A DNA stretch of 64,000 bases from an uncultured Christensenella sp. (GCA_905203015.1 CAJKUC010000001.1:1-64000); one strand, 5' to 3'; shown: positions 25,004-34,042, counted from the stretch's first letter. Notes: generated from the letters alone by a model not told the origin. Program-made: numbers and translations.

Positions 25004-26737
25004 ATGAATGAAAGAGCGAATCGCAGAAAGACGAGAATAACTGTGGCGGCAATATTAAGCGCGGCGGGGCTTGCCCTGATAGCCGCGGGAGCGGGAAAAA
25101 TCGCGGGGAAAGAGGCGAAGGCGGAAGAGATAAAGATAGTAGAGGGAAGCGGCGAAGCGGGTGCGTTCGAGATGCTGGAAGGCGCGTCCGTGCGGCTGAA
25201 CGTGGAAGACGGAGAATACGGAATCCGCTTCGGAGCGCGTGTGAGCGATCGGGAGAGAGAATACGGATTCATGGTGGTGCCGGACGAACTGGCGGAGAGG
25301 TATAACGAGGAAGAACGGGAAATAACGCTGAGCGAATATTGCGAAGAGGAAGCGAAAAAAGCGGGCGGAAAACCGGCGAAAGCGGAAGGCTTGCAGGCGG
25401 ACGAAGAAGGGAAGATATATTTATCGCTGGTGGACGTGCTGTGGGAGAATCTGAATCGCGGCTTTACGGGGATCGCGTATTATACGGAAGAGGGAAGCGG
25501 GAAGAGGATAGAAGCGTCGGGAGCGGGGAAAAGCGAACGAAGCATAAAAGAAGTGGCGGAACGCGCGGTAGCGAGCGGAAATCTGAATCAAGAGGAACGG
25601 GAAGCGGCGGAACGGCTGGTGAAAGACGGAGAGAAACAAGCGAACGGGATAGCGATCGATTCATCGCTCGGGGAAAGATTTCTTGAAGTGCGAGAGGAGG
25701 ACGGGAACGAAGAGGCGTCGGAAGACGCGGGAAGCGGAGCGGACGGAGAGGGCTGGCATATCAACGGCGGAAAAAAGATCACTGCACGGCTGAACGAAGA
25801 GACGATAGAGAGAAGATTAAGGGAAGCGGACGGAGTGGTGAGTTTCCGGATGAAAGGTCTGTACAGAGGAAGCGTAACGTTTTATAACAGAGACGGAAGC
25901 GCGGGAAGAGCGGTACGGCTGAGCGCAGGGGAATACGAGGAGATCATGATGCCGGGAAAAGAATTTCGCGGGTATGAAAAGATCGTGTTCGCGGGGGAAA
26001 CGGGAGAAGACGGAAGAACGAGATATTATATAAGCGAAGTGAGAGAAGAGAGCGCGGAAGAAGCGGGAAAGCGGATAGAAGCGGAGATAGCGGAACTGGA
26101 AGTAAGCACGATAGGAACGGAAGAGGAGAAAGAGGAGATAAGAAAGCGGATTGCGGAAGCGGAAGAAAAGTACGGAAATTTAAGCGATAAAGCGAAAGAA
26201 TACGTAGCGAATTACGCAAGACTGGAAGAATTGAAGAAAGCCCTGGAAGGCGAGGAAGAAACCGAAGAGGTGATTTACAGCGCGAAAGATAACCCTACGT
26301 TGTTGCAGGTTACCGGAACGACCCAAGACGGCGCGAAAATAAAAGCCGAGAAAGTGAAGATCGGCGGGGAAGAAAAGAAAGTATGGAGTCTGGTGCGGGA
26401 ACAATTTGCCGCAAGGACGGGATTTGAGTTTACGCCGGAAAAAGGCGAGGTAAGTATCGACGAAGCGACGGCGATTTACGACGAAATTATTCTCGAAATA
26501 TACATCGAAGGAAAATTTTCGTCTGAAAAAACGTTAGAGGTTGCGTTTACGATAGGCGAGTATGATAAAAAAGCGGATGTTTCGACGTACAAAAAATATA
26601 AAATCGAATCGGGGAAGTGGACAAGGATACGAATGACAAGAGAGGATTTTCTGAAATATTATCGGATGACATTATTGGTTGTTACGCAACCCGGCGTCAT
26701 TTTTCGTATCGGCGACGTAATCGGCGTAAAACGATGA
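25004..26737 (+). CDS. Secreted Glu-rich surface protein, unknown function
   Basis: 577 residues. A basic N-terminus and hydrophobic stretch (about 11-32) look like a signal or signal anchor. The N-terminal domain (about 50-215) begins with VRLNVEDGEYGIRFGARVSD and contains YGFMVVPDELAERYNEE, a layout seen in uncharacterised extracellular proteins of clostridia. A sandwich domain (about 250-350), a coiled helical stretch (about 350-415, repeating E/K/A) and a C-terminal sandwich (about 430-577, ending RIGDVIGVKR) follow. No catalytic motif is visible. The coding strand is extremely purine-rich up to about 26,240, with Glu, Gly and Lys dominating, and then switches to ordinary codon usage. AGAGGG precedes the ATG. 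Confidence 0.7.
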   Translation: MNERANRRKTRITVAAILSAAGLALIAAGAGKIAGKEAKAEEIKIVEGSGEAGAFEMLEGASVRLNVEDGEYGIRFGARVSDREREYGFMVVPDELAERYNEEEREITLSEYCEEEAKKAGGKPAKAEGLQADEEGKIYLSLVDVLWENLNRGFTGIAYYTEEGSGKRIEASGAGKSERSIKEVAERAVASGNLNQEEREAAERLVKDGEKQANGIAIDSSLGERFLEVREEDGNEEASEDAGSGADGEGWHINGGKKITARLNEETIERRLREADGVVSFRMKGLYRGSVTFYNRDGSAGRAVRLSAGEYEEIMMPGKEFRGYEKIVFAGETGEDGRTRYYISEVREESAEEAGKRIEAEIAELEVSTIGTEEEKEEIRKRIAEAEEKYGNLSDKAKEYVANYARLEELKKALEGEEETEEVIYSAKDNPTLLQVTGTTQDGAKIKAEKVKIGGEEKKVWSLVREQFAARTGFEFTPEKGEVSIDEATAIYDEIILEIYIEGKFSSEKTLEVAFTIGEYDKKADVSTYKKYKIESGKWTRIRMTREDFLKYYRMTLLVVTQPGVIFRIGDVIGVKR

Positions 26738-26766
26738 TTAAAATTCGCCTTGGAATCATATATTAA

Positions 26767-26808
26767 AAACGGACGGCAAAGTAAAAACTTCGCTGTCCGT
26801 TTCTCTTT
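26767..26808 (+). terminator. Terminator after the Glu-rich protein gene
   Basis: AAACGGACGGC pairs with GCTGTCCGTTT (one mismatch), then CTCTTTTC. Confidence 0.7.
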
Positions 26809-26825
26809 TCTTCAGATCTGCTTTC

Positions 26826-26958
26826 AAAAAAATGTAAAAGATAACGCCCCATAGCATAACGCTACGGGACGTTACCTTATGATAAGGGGGAAAATGATGA
26901 GTAATGTTAGGTAAACAAACTTTGCTTTTGCGTTTCCGCACTCGCTCTTGCTGTTTAC
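26826..26958 (-). ncRNA. Candidate structured small RNA, about 130 nt, minus strand
   Basis: Read on the minus strand. Stem 1 is GTAAACA (26958-26952) pairing with TGTTTAC (26917-26911), capped by an inner TGCG-GAAA-CGCA hairpin, a GNRA tetraloop. A single-stranded pyrimidine stretch ending TTTTCCCCC follows. Stem 2 is 17 bp (26877-26861 with 26855-26839, loop 5), with all three non-Watson-Crick pairs being G-U only when read on this strand. It ends with CTTTTACA and seven T at 26832-26826. The strand-specific wobble pairs and terminal T-run argue for transcription from the minus strand. A -10/-35 pair precedes it. I cannot match it to a known family. The overlapping 102-codon minus-strand frame looks non-coding. 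Confidence 0.55.
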
Positions 26959-26964
26959 GAGTAT

Positions 26965-26993
26965 ATTCTACTATATAAATCAAAAAAAGTAAA
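26965..26993 (-). promoter_or_regulatory. Putative promoter of the small RNA
   Basis: Minus strand TTTACT (26993-26988), 17 bases, TAGAAT (26970-26965), placing the start near 26958, exactly at the foot of stem 1. Confidence 0.45.
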
Positions 26994-27160
26994 ATAAATT
27001 TTCTGCTTTTTTTAAAAAAGTTTTTTCTTGATAATATGTGTAAAAAAATGAAAAAAAATAACATAATTTTACGAATTAAGGCGTGTTATGTCGAAACGCC
27101 CGTAAAAATGTGAAGAAAAAACGCTTTTTGGTTGATTTGAAAGTACTTTGTTAAGTTTTT

Positions 27161-27376
27161 TCATTTGTTTAAAAAATCGATAAGAGGAAGAAATGCCCGG
27201 AAAAGAAAGCCTCCGGGAAGGAGAAAAATATAGAGCGCCGGCTGCCTTGCCATTCGTTCTTGTGCGCTCTCGTCGATTTCTTTTTCTTCGGGCTTGTATT
27301 TATCGAGCCAGACTATTTTAGGACATTGCCGGAAGCTTGTATATTTTGATTTTGAAAAATACATAACTTTTTCCAT
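27161..27376 (-). pseudogene. DUF2779-type protein, N-terminal fragment
   Basis: The first 42 residues (27376 down to about 27251) contain MYFSKSKYTSFRQCPK and WLDKYKPEEKEIDE. This is the characteristic start of DUF2779 proteins, nuclease-like proteins of several hundred residues with a conserved CP cysteine. The match ends at AQERM. The frame then runs on through unrelated sequence (ARQPALYIFLLPGG) to a stop at 27161. More than nine tenths of the gene is missing. It sits in an AT-rich, gene-poor strip with a broken transposase, consistent with a recombination scar. Confidence 0.7.
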
Positions 27377-27433
27377 CTTTTCATTCGTTATATTTAGGAT
27401 TATACTACTTTTTTCAGAATTAATTAATTAATA

Positions 27434-27465
27434 ACGGCTTTCTGAAAGCCGTACGTCCTTTTTTT
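27434..27465 (+). terminator. Palindrome with T-run
   Basis: ACGGCTTTC-T-GAAAGCCGT (27434-27452), then seven T at 27459-27465. It lies just before the transposase remnant and may shield it from outside transcription, as hairpins at insertion-sequence edges often do. Confidence 0.5.
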
Positions 27466-27476
27466 GTCGCAAGGAG

Positions 27477-27506
27477 TGGACAAGTCAATATTTTTTATGA
27501 TATAAT
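27477..27506 (+). promoter_or_regulatory. Promoter of the transposase remnant
   Basis: TGGACA (27477-27482), 18 bases, TATAAT (27501-27506) with an extended TG-A before it. Confidence 0.5.
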
Positions 27507-27512
27507 AAAGAT

Positions 27513-27982
27513 ATGAGAATAGCAAAAGAAATAGCCGGAAGGCAGTGCCCGAAGTGCAAATTATGTTCGGAAAAAATTTAAAAGGCATACAAAGGTACAG
27601 GTGCAAGAAATGCGGAAAGGTTTACACAATGGAAAACCGCAGCCGCTGTATCCGGAAGAAGTAAAGGAGCAAGCGATAAAAGCATACTATTCGGGCCTTA
27701 GCGCCCGGCAAGTCGGAAAGATGTTCGGAATGAACAAGGCAAACGTGCTGAATTAGATAAAAAAACGGGGCGTAGAGTGGATAAGTCCGGAGACGAAGCC
27801 GGTGTTTTTACGGAAGTTACGAAACGCTTGACGCGGTGATGAGTGTGTTTATAGACGCTTACAACAAATTCGGCGAGGCAAAAGGAAAGCGACCGATACC
27901 GGTCGTCCATAAACCGGGTAATGAAAATAAACATTTACACAAATACCGCGACGTCCCTTTTTCTTTGCTCGATTTTCTATAA
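27513..27982 (+). mobile_element. Degraded IS1-like transposase gene
   Basis: Reading across three frames reconstructs a zinc-ribbon transposase. ATG 27513 gives RQCPKCK. A shift gives KNLKGIQRYRCKKCGKVYTM, the second CxxC knuckle. Another shift gives YPEEVKEQAIKAYYSGLSAR, the helix-turn-helix, ending in an in-frame TAG where Trp is expected. The C-terminus, 27824-27982, reads LDAVMSVFIDAYNKFGEAK and HLHKYRDVPFSLLDFL, the usual ending of IS1-like transposases. The middle, including most of the catalytic DDE region, is deleted. With several frameshifts and a nonsense codon it is inactive. It marks the left edge of the compositionally distinct island. Confidence 0.75.
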
Positions 27983-28020
27983 ACAACTTAAATTCGGACA
28001 CTCTCAACAAAAATTCGGTC

Positions 28021-28049
28021 TTGACAGAGCGGTATTCCTCTGTTATAAT
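28021..28049 (+). promoter_or_regulatory. Perfect consensus promoter at the head of the island
   Basis: TTGACA (28021-28026), exactly 17 bases, TATAAT (28044-28049), 88 bases before the first island gene. A GC-rich hairpin (CCGCGC/GCGCGG, about 28070-28104) occupies the leader. Confidence 0.9.
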
Positions 28050-28136
28050 ACAACAGTCAAAAGGCCGAACCGCGCGGACAAATTTTAAAAATCGGCGCGG
28101 CAGAGTTTTATAGGAAAATAAAAGGGGAAAAGCAGA

Positions 28137-29144
28137 ATGCAAACGAACAAAAGCATAGCCGTGGTAGGCTCGGGGTGGCGGGCCTTCACCTGGTTCAACA
28201 TAATAAACGTAATGCCGGGCGTAACTTTAAAAACAGTGGTTTGCCGCAACGCCGAAAAAGCCGAGCAAATAAGAAAAATGTACCCGCACGCGCGCGTGGT
28301 AGCCGATATAGAGCAAATAGAAAGCGCCGACCACGTTCTGCTTTGCGTAAACAAGGCGAGCAACGTGAGCGTTGCAGAAAGTTTGCTTGCGCGCGGCTAC
28401 TCGGTATTTTGCGAAACTCCCGCGGGTTTTACCGTAAGCGAGCGCGAAAAGTTAAAACAATACGTAGGCAAAGAATTTCAAATAACCGAGCAATACCCGC
28501 TGCGCCCGCGCTACATAGCAATTAAAAAACTTGCGGAAAAGGGGTATTTCGGCAAGGTTCACACGGTAGAGGTTTCGTGTTGTCATTCATACCACGCGGC
28601 GGCGCTTATCCGCGCGTTTTTGCAAACGCAAAAAAAATTGCCCGAAATAACTAAAACGTTAGTAAACGACGAATACTACGAAAGCAACGGCAGAAACGGC
28701 AAAAAGCCGCCCGAGCTTAAAGCTCACCAAAGAGTAATGGCGTTGCTCGATTTCGGCGACCGCCGCGCGATTTACGATTTTTCGCACGCGCAGTATTTTT
28801 CGCTTATAAGAAGCGAGCGTTTTGCGGTTAAAGGCACGGCGGGCGAGATTTTCGGCGATAAAGGTTACAGATTGAAAGGAGAAAGCGAAATTCCTTTCGA
28901 GCTTATGCCTATATACAGCGGAACCGATTGCAGCCTGCATGTGCCCGAGCTTGACAAAATAGTTTGCGACGGCGAGGTGTTGTTCGAAAATCCGTTTACG
29001 GACTGCCGTTTCAGCGAAGAAGAAATAGCGATGGCTTTGTGGCTTAAACTTGCAACCGAACTTTACGACAAAGGCGAAGCGCTTTACCCCGCGTGCGAGG
29101 GCGCAATCGACGCTACGCTCGCAGCCGAAATTGAAAATATTTAA
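28137..29144 (+). CDS. Gfo/Idh/MocA-like oxidoreductase homologue with altered active-site motif
   Basis: 335 residues with the two-domain plan of the family: a Rossmann start SIAVVGSGWRAFTWFNII, the HVLLCVNKASNVSVAESLLA segment, and a sandwich domain containing the ITEQYPLRPRYIAIKKLAEKG hinge typical of sugar dehydrogenases. The motif that normally reads E-K-P, where Lys is a catalytic residue, reads CETPAGF here, so the lysine is replaced. The glycine turn is also non-standard (GSGWRA). It may bind NAD(P) and sugar without classical dehydrogenation, or use another base. GGGGA precedes the ATG. It is the first gene of the island and has its own strong promoter. Confidence 0.8.
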   Translation: MQTNKSIAVVGSGWRAFTWFNIINVMPGVTLKTVVCRNAEKAEQIRKMYPHARVVADIEQIESADHVLLCVNKASNVSVAESLLARGYSVFCETPAGFTVSEREKLKQYVGKEFQITEQYPLRPRYIAIKKLAEKGYFGKVHTVEVSCCHSYHAAALIRAFLQTQKKLPEITKTLVNDEYYESNGRNGKKPPELKAHQRVMALLDFGDRRAIYDFSHAQYFSLIRSERFAVKGTAGEIFGDKGYRLKGESEIPFELMPIYSGTDCSLHVPELDKIVCDGEVLFENPFTDCRFSEEEIAMALWLKLATELYDKGEALYPACEGAIDATLAAEIENI

Positions 29145-29302
29145 TTACCGCCCCCGAGAAAGCGTTTAAATAGAAAGTATTCAACTTCCCGAAACGTTCG
29201 GTTTTTAAAGTTTTCGGCGGGGAGTGCCGTTCGGTCGGGTTTTTATCGGGCGATACGGTAGCGGGTACTATTTTTTATGCAGAAATAGCAAAAAATTTTG
29301 TC

Positions 29303-29331
29303 TTGTAAACGCACCGCTTGCGTGATATAAT
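29303..29331 (+). promoter_or_regulatory. Promoter for the large repeat lipoprotein
   Basis: TTGTAA (29303-29308), 17 bases, TATAAT (29326-29331). In the 29145-29512 gap I see only this promoter, a roughly 170-base A-rich leader and a CAGGAGGGA ribosome site. No clear riboswitch fold is visible. Confidence 0.75.
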
Positions 29332-29512
29332 ATGCTCGAGAAAAGGTCGAAGTGTCGCTTTTGCCTGCGCGGCGATAAACGCTGAAAAAACGCTTAAAAA
29401 CGCCGTATAAACCGCTTGATAAAAACAAACGCGGCGATTGATGAGCAAGAACTAAAAGCAAAAACGCAAAGCAAAAAAGCGAAAAAATTCGGCTGAAAAA
29501 CCAGGAGGGAAT

Positions 29513-32500
29513 ATGATAAAAAGGCAATCATCAAGGGCGATAGTCATAATAGCGCTCGTCTGTGCGTTGCTGGTATCTTCCGCGCTGTTCATAAGCGGTT
29601 GCGGCGGAAACAACAGCGACAACAGTTACACGATAGTTTACGATTCTCAAGGCGGCGCCGCGGTTAAAAACGGCACTTATACCGAGGGCAGCAGCAACAA
29701 ATTTTATTTGCCCACTCCCAGCATCGGAAGCGACCCGAAAATGTACGGTTATTCGTTCACGGGTTGGTTCTACGACGCGGAATGCACTAAAAAAGCGACC
29801 ACTGAAATAGACATGTCTTATGCGAAAAACGGCACCATAACGCTTTATGCGGGTTGGAGCAATTTGCATAAAATTTACTTTGATACAAGAACGGCGGAAA
29901 CCATAGAGCCTCTCGAATACGCATACGGCACCACAATCAACGCAGCCGATTTGCCTGTTCCGGAAGACAGAGTGGTAGGCACCGCCACCTGTAAATTCCT
30001 TTACTGGGCGTTTTTAAATACCAACGAAGAGGTTGGCGAAACGTTCACTATGGACGCGGTAGATATTTATTTGTTCGCCGTTTACGATACGGGCGTTAAC
30101 ACTCGTTTCGAACTCACCGACGACGGATATTATATCCCCACCTCGACCGACGGCAAAGTAACTCAAACCCGTTTCAGCGACTATACGCTTAACGACGGCG
30201 AGATTTACTCGGTAGATATGACGCTTCCAGCCGACTGGTCGACTTACACCGACGACTGCGGTCCCGTATTCTCGGCTACGGCGTTCGATGAAAAAGGCAC
30301 CACGTTTATAGGAGCGCCTTACGTAACAATGTTTATTTCGGCGCCCACCAAAGCGAACGGCGCTATAGAATTCTGGGGCGACGTAGATACCCCGAACGGC
30401 TCGGTAGACGCGCAGCTTATAGCTCGTTACAGATTAGGCGGCGACCTTTTGAAAGACACGCCTTACGAAAAGAAAATGCTCGCTTATCAGGAAAGCGACG
30501 AAGAAGCTACGTTCACACTTACTTACAGAAGAGTTGAACGCACTGTAGAGGGCGTTACCAAGATAAGCTATTATATAGGTATTGACGGAATAGAATACAT
30601 TTGTCTGACCACTGGCGAGGTGGCCGTTCGTTACAGCGAAATAAGCAACGCGGCGAACGCGTTCTCTACCAAGCACACCGGCAACATAGTAGGTTTGCGC
30701 GCTAAAACCAAAGGCGTTAAATACAGCAACATCACCGTTAAAAAGGCAAGCGAATTAAACGTTAAGTTCTATGCAGAAAACGGCGGCGAAGCAATCGAAA
30801 GCAAATCTTTCGGATACGGCAAAGCGATGGGAACTCTTCCCGTTGCCACCCGCGAGGGCTTCGATTTCGCAGGCTGGTATTACACCGATTATATAACCGG
30901 CACCAAAAAAGAACTTACAGCCGAAACCATCGCTTCCGCCGATATGTTTAATATCGAAGCGGTTGCTCAATGGAGAAAGACGGGCGCTAAACCCTACACG
31001 GTTAAATTCAACACCGGCATAGATGGTTATGAAGTAGACGACGTAACCGGTTGGTACGGGGGTAACGAAATCAAGCTTCCCGAACTTACCTACGCAATGG
31101 TTGAATTCGACGGCAACTGGTATTACGAAGCCGAATGCCTGAACGTTGTTGACTTCGATAATATCGATACCGAAAAGGCAAATATTACCGGCGCGGATAC
31201 CGACGAACCCGTGCTTACCATATATGCGAAAGCATCTAAAAAGCAGTTCCTCGAGGGCGAGGGAACCGAAGAAAATCCGTTCCTCGTTAAAACCGAGGCA
31301 GACCTTACCAAACTTGCCGAATTTGTAAACGCGGGCGAAACTCTTGCGGGTTACTACATTAAACTTGAAAACGACATCGCTTTAAACGGCGCGTTCACTC
31401 AAATAGGTAGCAGAACCAAAGCGTTCTCGGGCGTGTTCGACGGCAACGGCAAAACCATAAGCAATATGACGCTCGAGGGCGACGGTTACCTCGGTATGTT
31501 CGCTATTTTGAAAGGCGCAACCGTTAAAAACCTTACCATAGAGGGAACCGTTGTAGGCACAAGAGGCGTTAACGGCTTGCTCGCAGGTCAGTTGCAGGGC
31601 GGCACTCTCGTTGAAAATGTAACCGTAAAAGGTTCGGTAAGCGGCGGCGGCTCGGACGTAGGCGGCATAGCCGGCGATACCGTTAAAAACGGCGAGGGCA
31701 ACGTTGTTGTTAAAAACTGCGTAAACTATGCCGAAATAACCGTTACCATGGCTAAACCAGGCGCCGTAGGCGCAGCGGGTGGTATAATCGGAGCGACTGC
31801 TGCGGGTCTTGAAACGCTGGTAATAAATTGCTCCAACCACGGCAAAGTATCCACCACCTCCACTTTCGGCGGCGGCATAATAGGTCTTTTAAGAGTAGTA
31901 AGCGGCAACACGAACTATAAAGTTTCGGGCTGCTACAACTACGGCGATATAAGCGGCGCCATTCAGGTCGGCGGTATAGTCGGCGGCAGCCGTGACAGAA
32001 TTGAAAACAGTTACACTCTTTCTACCGCTAAAATAAACGGCTCTGCCGCTATCGACCTCATTCTCGACGGTAAAGCCACCACCTATATCGGCGCTATTGT
32101 AGGCAGACTTGAAACCTCTGCCGCAATTAGAACCGCAGGCGGACTTTGCGACGCAGACGGCAACCCCATAACCGTAAAAATCACCGCGGTGCTCGACACC
32201 GACGGCGGAACATTGCCCGAGGGCGTTACTTCTCCCGCGGAGATAATTGCCGAAACGGCAGTGCTCGGTCAGTTGCCCGTTCCCGTTAAAGAGGGTTACA
32301 GATTTGTTCGTTGGGAACTCAAAGTGGTTTCGGGCGAGGGCGATGACCAAACAATTTCTTACGTGGCCGTTACCGAATCCACCGTATTCCAAGGTCCCGC
32401 TCACACCGTTGAGCTTGTGGCGAGATACGTTGAACAAGTGACTATAACCGTTAACGCCGACGGTGGCGAATATGACGGCGAAACCACCATAACGCTCGAT

Positions 32501-34027
32501 AAAGGCGGAAAACTTGCCGCCGATGCTTTGGGCGTTCCCACCAAAGAGGGTTACACTTTCCTCGGTTGGTTCAACGGCGATACCCGCGTTGCCGCGGACG
32601 ACGTTTACGAAGCCGACGTTGAAATTAAAGCTCATTGGGAAAAACAGGCGCAGAAATCCAACATTAAATTCAACTCCGACGGCGCTTTGGTTGACAGCAA
32701 AGAACTTACCGTAGGCGAAGAAATAGGCGCTCTTCCCGTTCCTCCCGCAAAAGCGGGCTACCGTTTCGACGGTTGGTACGACGTTGACGACAACAAAATA
32801 ACCGAAACCAGCACTTTCGAAGCATCGGTTGTAGATCTCAACGCTAAATGGGTGCTTCAAACCGTAATAACCTTTACCGCAGAGGGCGGAACCATCAACG
32901 GCGAAGCCACTAAATCGATTGACGCAGGCACCGCTATAGGAACCTTGCCCACCGCTACCATAGATGTAGCAGGCGAAGCGTTCGGCGGCTGGCTTACCGC
33001 AGACGGCAAACTCGTTGACGAGAACACCGTTTTCGCTGCCGACGTAACCGCTATAACCCTTACCGCAAGCTTCGGTTGGGACGGCGAAACCGTAAGCGAA
33101 TCGCTTTCGGGCGAGGGCACCGAAGAGGCTCCTTACCTTATAATCAGCGGCGCCGACCTCGCTTACCTTGCTTCAAGCGTAAACGGCGGCAACAATTACA
33201 GCGGCAAATATATATCTCTTACCAAAAATGTCAACATGAACTTTAAGGCTTGGACTTCTATCGGCAAAACCTCCGATAAAGTGTTCTCGGGTATATTCGA
33301 CGGTAAGAATTTCGCTATTGAAAACGTTACCGACGCGTTTATAGAATACGCTGCAGGCGCTACCGTTAAAAACCTTACTTTAAGCGTTAAAATTCAAAAG
33401 ACCACGATTGTAGGCGGACTTATCAGTATAACGAAAGATACCGCTTGCACGGTTGAAAACGTAACCGTGAAAGGTTCCGTAAGCGGCTCTGTGGCGAACG
33501 TCGCGGGCGTTGTAGGAAACGCACAAGGCGCAACTACAATTAGAAACTGCAAGAACTATGCAGATATTACCAGCACCTTGGGTTCCGGTTTTGCGTTTGC
33601 GGGCGGAATACTCGGTTCGAGCGCAAGCACTATCGTAATAGATTCGTGCGAAAACTACGGCACCATAACCGCGAAAGGCACTATGGTAGGCGGTATAGCG
33701 GGCCTTCCCAGAAAAGCGGCTAACTCTTACGTAACCGGTTGCAAAAACTTCGGTAACGTTACGGGTTCGGCTCAGGTGGGCGGCATCGCCGGCGCAAGCA
33801 GGGTAAAAGTGGAAAACAGTTACTGTCTCGAAACTGCGCTTATCAACGGTAAAGAAGCAAAAACGCTTACCCTTTACGGAATTAAAACCTCGGTAGGCGG
33901 CTCGGTTCGAACCGCTTCCATCGTAGGACAGATTGACGATAAAGCGGGCAACTCCGACTGCGGCGAGCTTGTTAACTGTGGACTTTGCAACGCGAACGGC
34001 GAAGCTATAACCGATGAACAGCAATAA
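29513..34027 (+). CDS. Giant surface lipoprotein with InlB-type and GLUG-like beta-helix repeats
   Basis: 1504 residues. Lipobox FISGC gives Cys30. After a linker come Listeria-Bacteroides (InlB B-type) repeats, recognisable by GYSFTGWFYDAEC and similar G-x-x-F-x-G-W cores, at about 38-190. A lectin- or LamG-like domain (about 197-415) and another such repeat (about 420-490) follow. The first beta-helix of GLUG-like strands (about 580-870) opens with EGTEENPFLVKTEADLTKLA. Several more InlB-type repeats (about 890-1190) lead to a second beta-helix (about 1200-1500) opening EGTEEAPYLI. The two helices are clearly duplicated (VKNLTIEGTVVG, VENVTVKGSVSG in both). No enzyme motif is visible. It likely binds glycan at the cell surface for the transporter and GH43 enzyme encoded next. 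Confidence 0.85.
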   Translation: MIKRQSSRAIVIIALVCALLVSSALFISGCGGNNSDNSYTIVYDSQGGAAVKNGTYTEGSSNKFYLPTPSIGSDPKMYGYSFTGWFYDAECTKKATTEIDMSYAKNGTITLYAGWSNLHKIYFDTRTAETIEPLEYAYGTTINAADLPVPEDRVVGTATCKFLYWAFLNTNEEVGETFTMDAVDIYLFAVYDTGVNTRFELTDDGYYIPTSTDGKVTQTRFSDYTLNDGEIYSVDMTLPADWSTYTDDCGPVFSATAFDEKGTTFIGAPYVTMFISAPTKANGAIEFWGDVDTPNGSVDAQLIARYRLGGDLLKDTPYEKKMLAYQESDEEATFTLTYRRVERTVEGVTKISYYIGIDGIEYICLTTGEVAVRYSEISNAANAFSTKHTGNIVGLRAKTKGVKYSNITVKKASELNVKFYAENGGEAIESKSFGYGKAMGTLPVATREGFDFAGWYYTDYITGTKKELTAETIASADMFNIEAVAQWRKTGAKPYTVKFNTGIDGYEVDDVTGWYGGNEIKLPELTYAMVEFDGNWYYEAECLNVVDFDNIDTEKANITGADTDEPVLTIYAKASKKQFLEGEGTEENPFLVKTEADLTKLAEFVNAGETLAGYYIKLENDIALNGAFTQIGSRTKAFSGVFDGNGKTISNMTLEGDGYLGMFAILKGATVKNLTIEGTVVGTRGVNGLLAGQLQGGTLVENVTVKGSVSGGGSDVGGIAGDTVKNGEGNVVVKNCVNYAEITVTMAKPGAVGAAGGIIGATAAGLETLVINCSNHGKVSTTSTFGGGIIGLLRVVSGNTNYKVSGCYNYGDISGAIQVGGIVGGSRDRIENSYTLSTAKINGSAAIDLILDGKATTYIGAIVGRLETSAAIRTAGGLCDADGNPITVKITAVLDTDGGTLPEGVTSPAEIIAETAVLGQLPVPVKEGYRFVRWELKVVSGEGDDQTISYVAVTESTVFQGPAHTVELVARYVEQVTITVNADGGEYDGETTITLDKGGKLAADALGVPTKEGYTFLGWFNGDTRVAADDVYEADVEIKAHWEKQAQKSNIKFNSDGALVDSKELTVGEEIGALPVPPAKAGYRFDGWYDVDDNKITETSTFEASVVDLNAKWVLQTVITFTAEGGTINGEATKSIDAGTAIGTLPTATIDVAGEAFGGWLTADGKLVDENTVFAADVTAITLTASFGWDGETVSESLSGEGTEEAPYLIISGADLAYLASSVNGGNNYSGKYISLTKNVNMNFKAWTSIGKTSDKVFSGIFDGKNFAIENVTDAFIEYAAGATVKNLTLSVKIQKTTIVGGLISITKDTACTVENVTVKGSVSGSVANVAGVVGNAQGATTIRNCKNYADITSTLGSGFAFAGGILGSSASTIVIDSCENYGTITAKGTMVGGIAGLPRKAANSYVTGCKNFGNVTGSAQVGGIAGASRVKVENSYCLETALINGKEAKTLTLYGIKTSVGGSVRTASIVGQIDDKAGNSDCGELVNCGLCNANGEAITDEQQ

Positions 34028-34042
34028 CAATTAAATAAAAAA

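Noticed and set aside
26756..27064. 102-codon minus-strand frame over the candidate RNA
   Set aside because: Phe/Lys/Arg-rich translation of AT-rich DNA with no ribosome site. It crosses a terminator and an RNA hairpin.
28050..28136. Riboswitch in the leader of the MocA-like gene
   Set aside because: Only one short GC hairpin is visible and no conserved riboswitch core can be recognised.
31250..34000. Possible CRISPR-like or tandem DNA repeats
   Set aside because: The repetition is at protein level (GLUG-like strands). Spacing and nucleotide sequence vary and there are no constant repeats with spacers.
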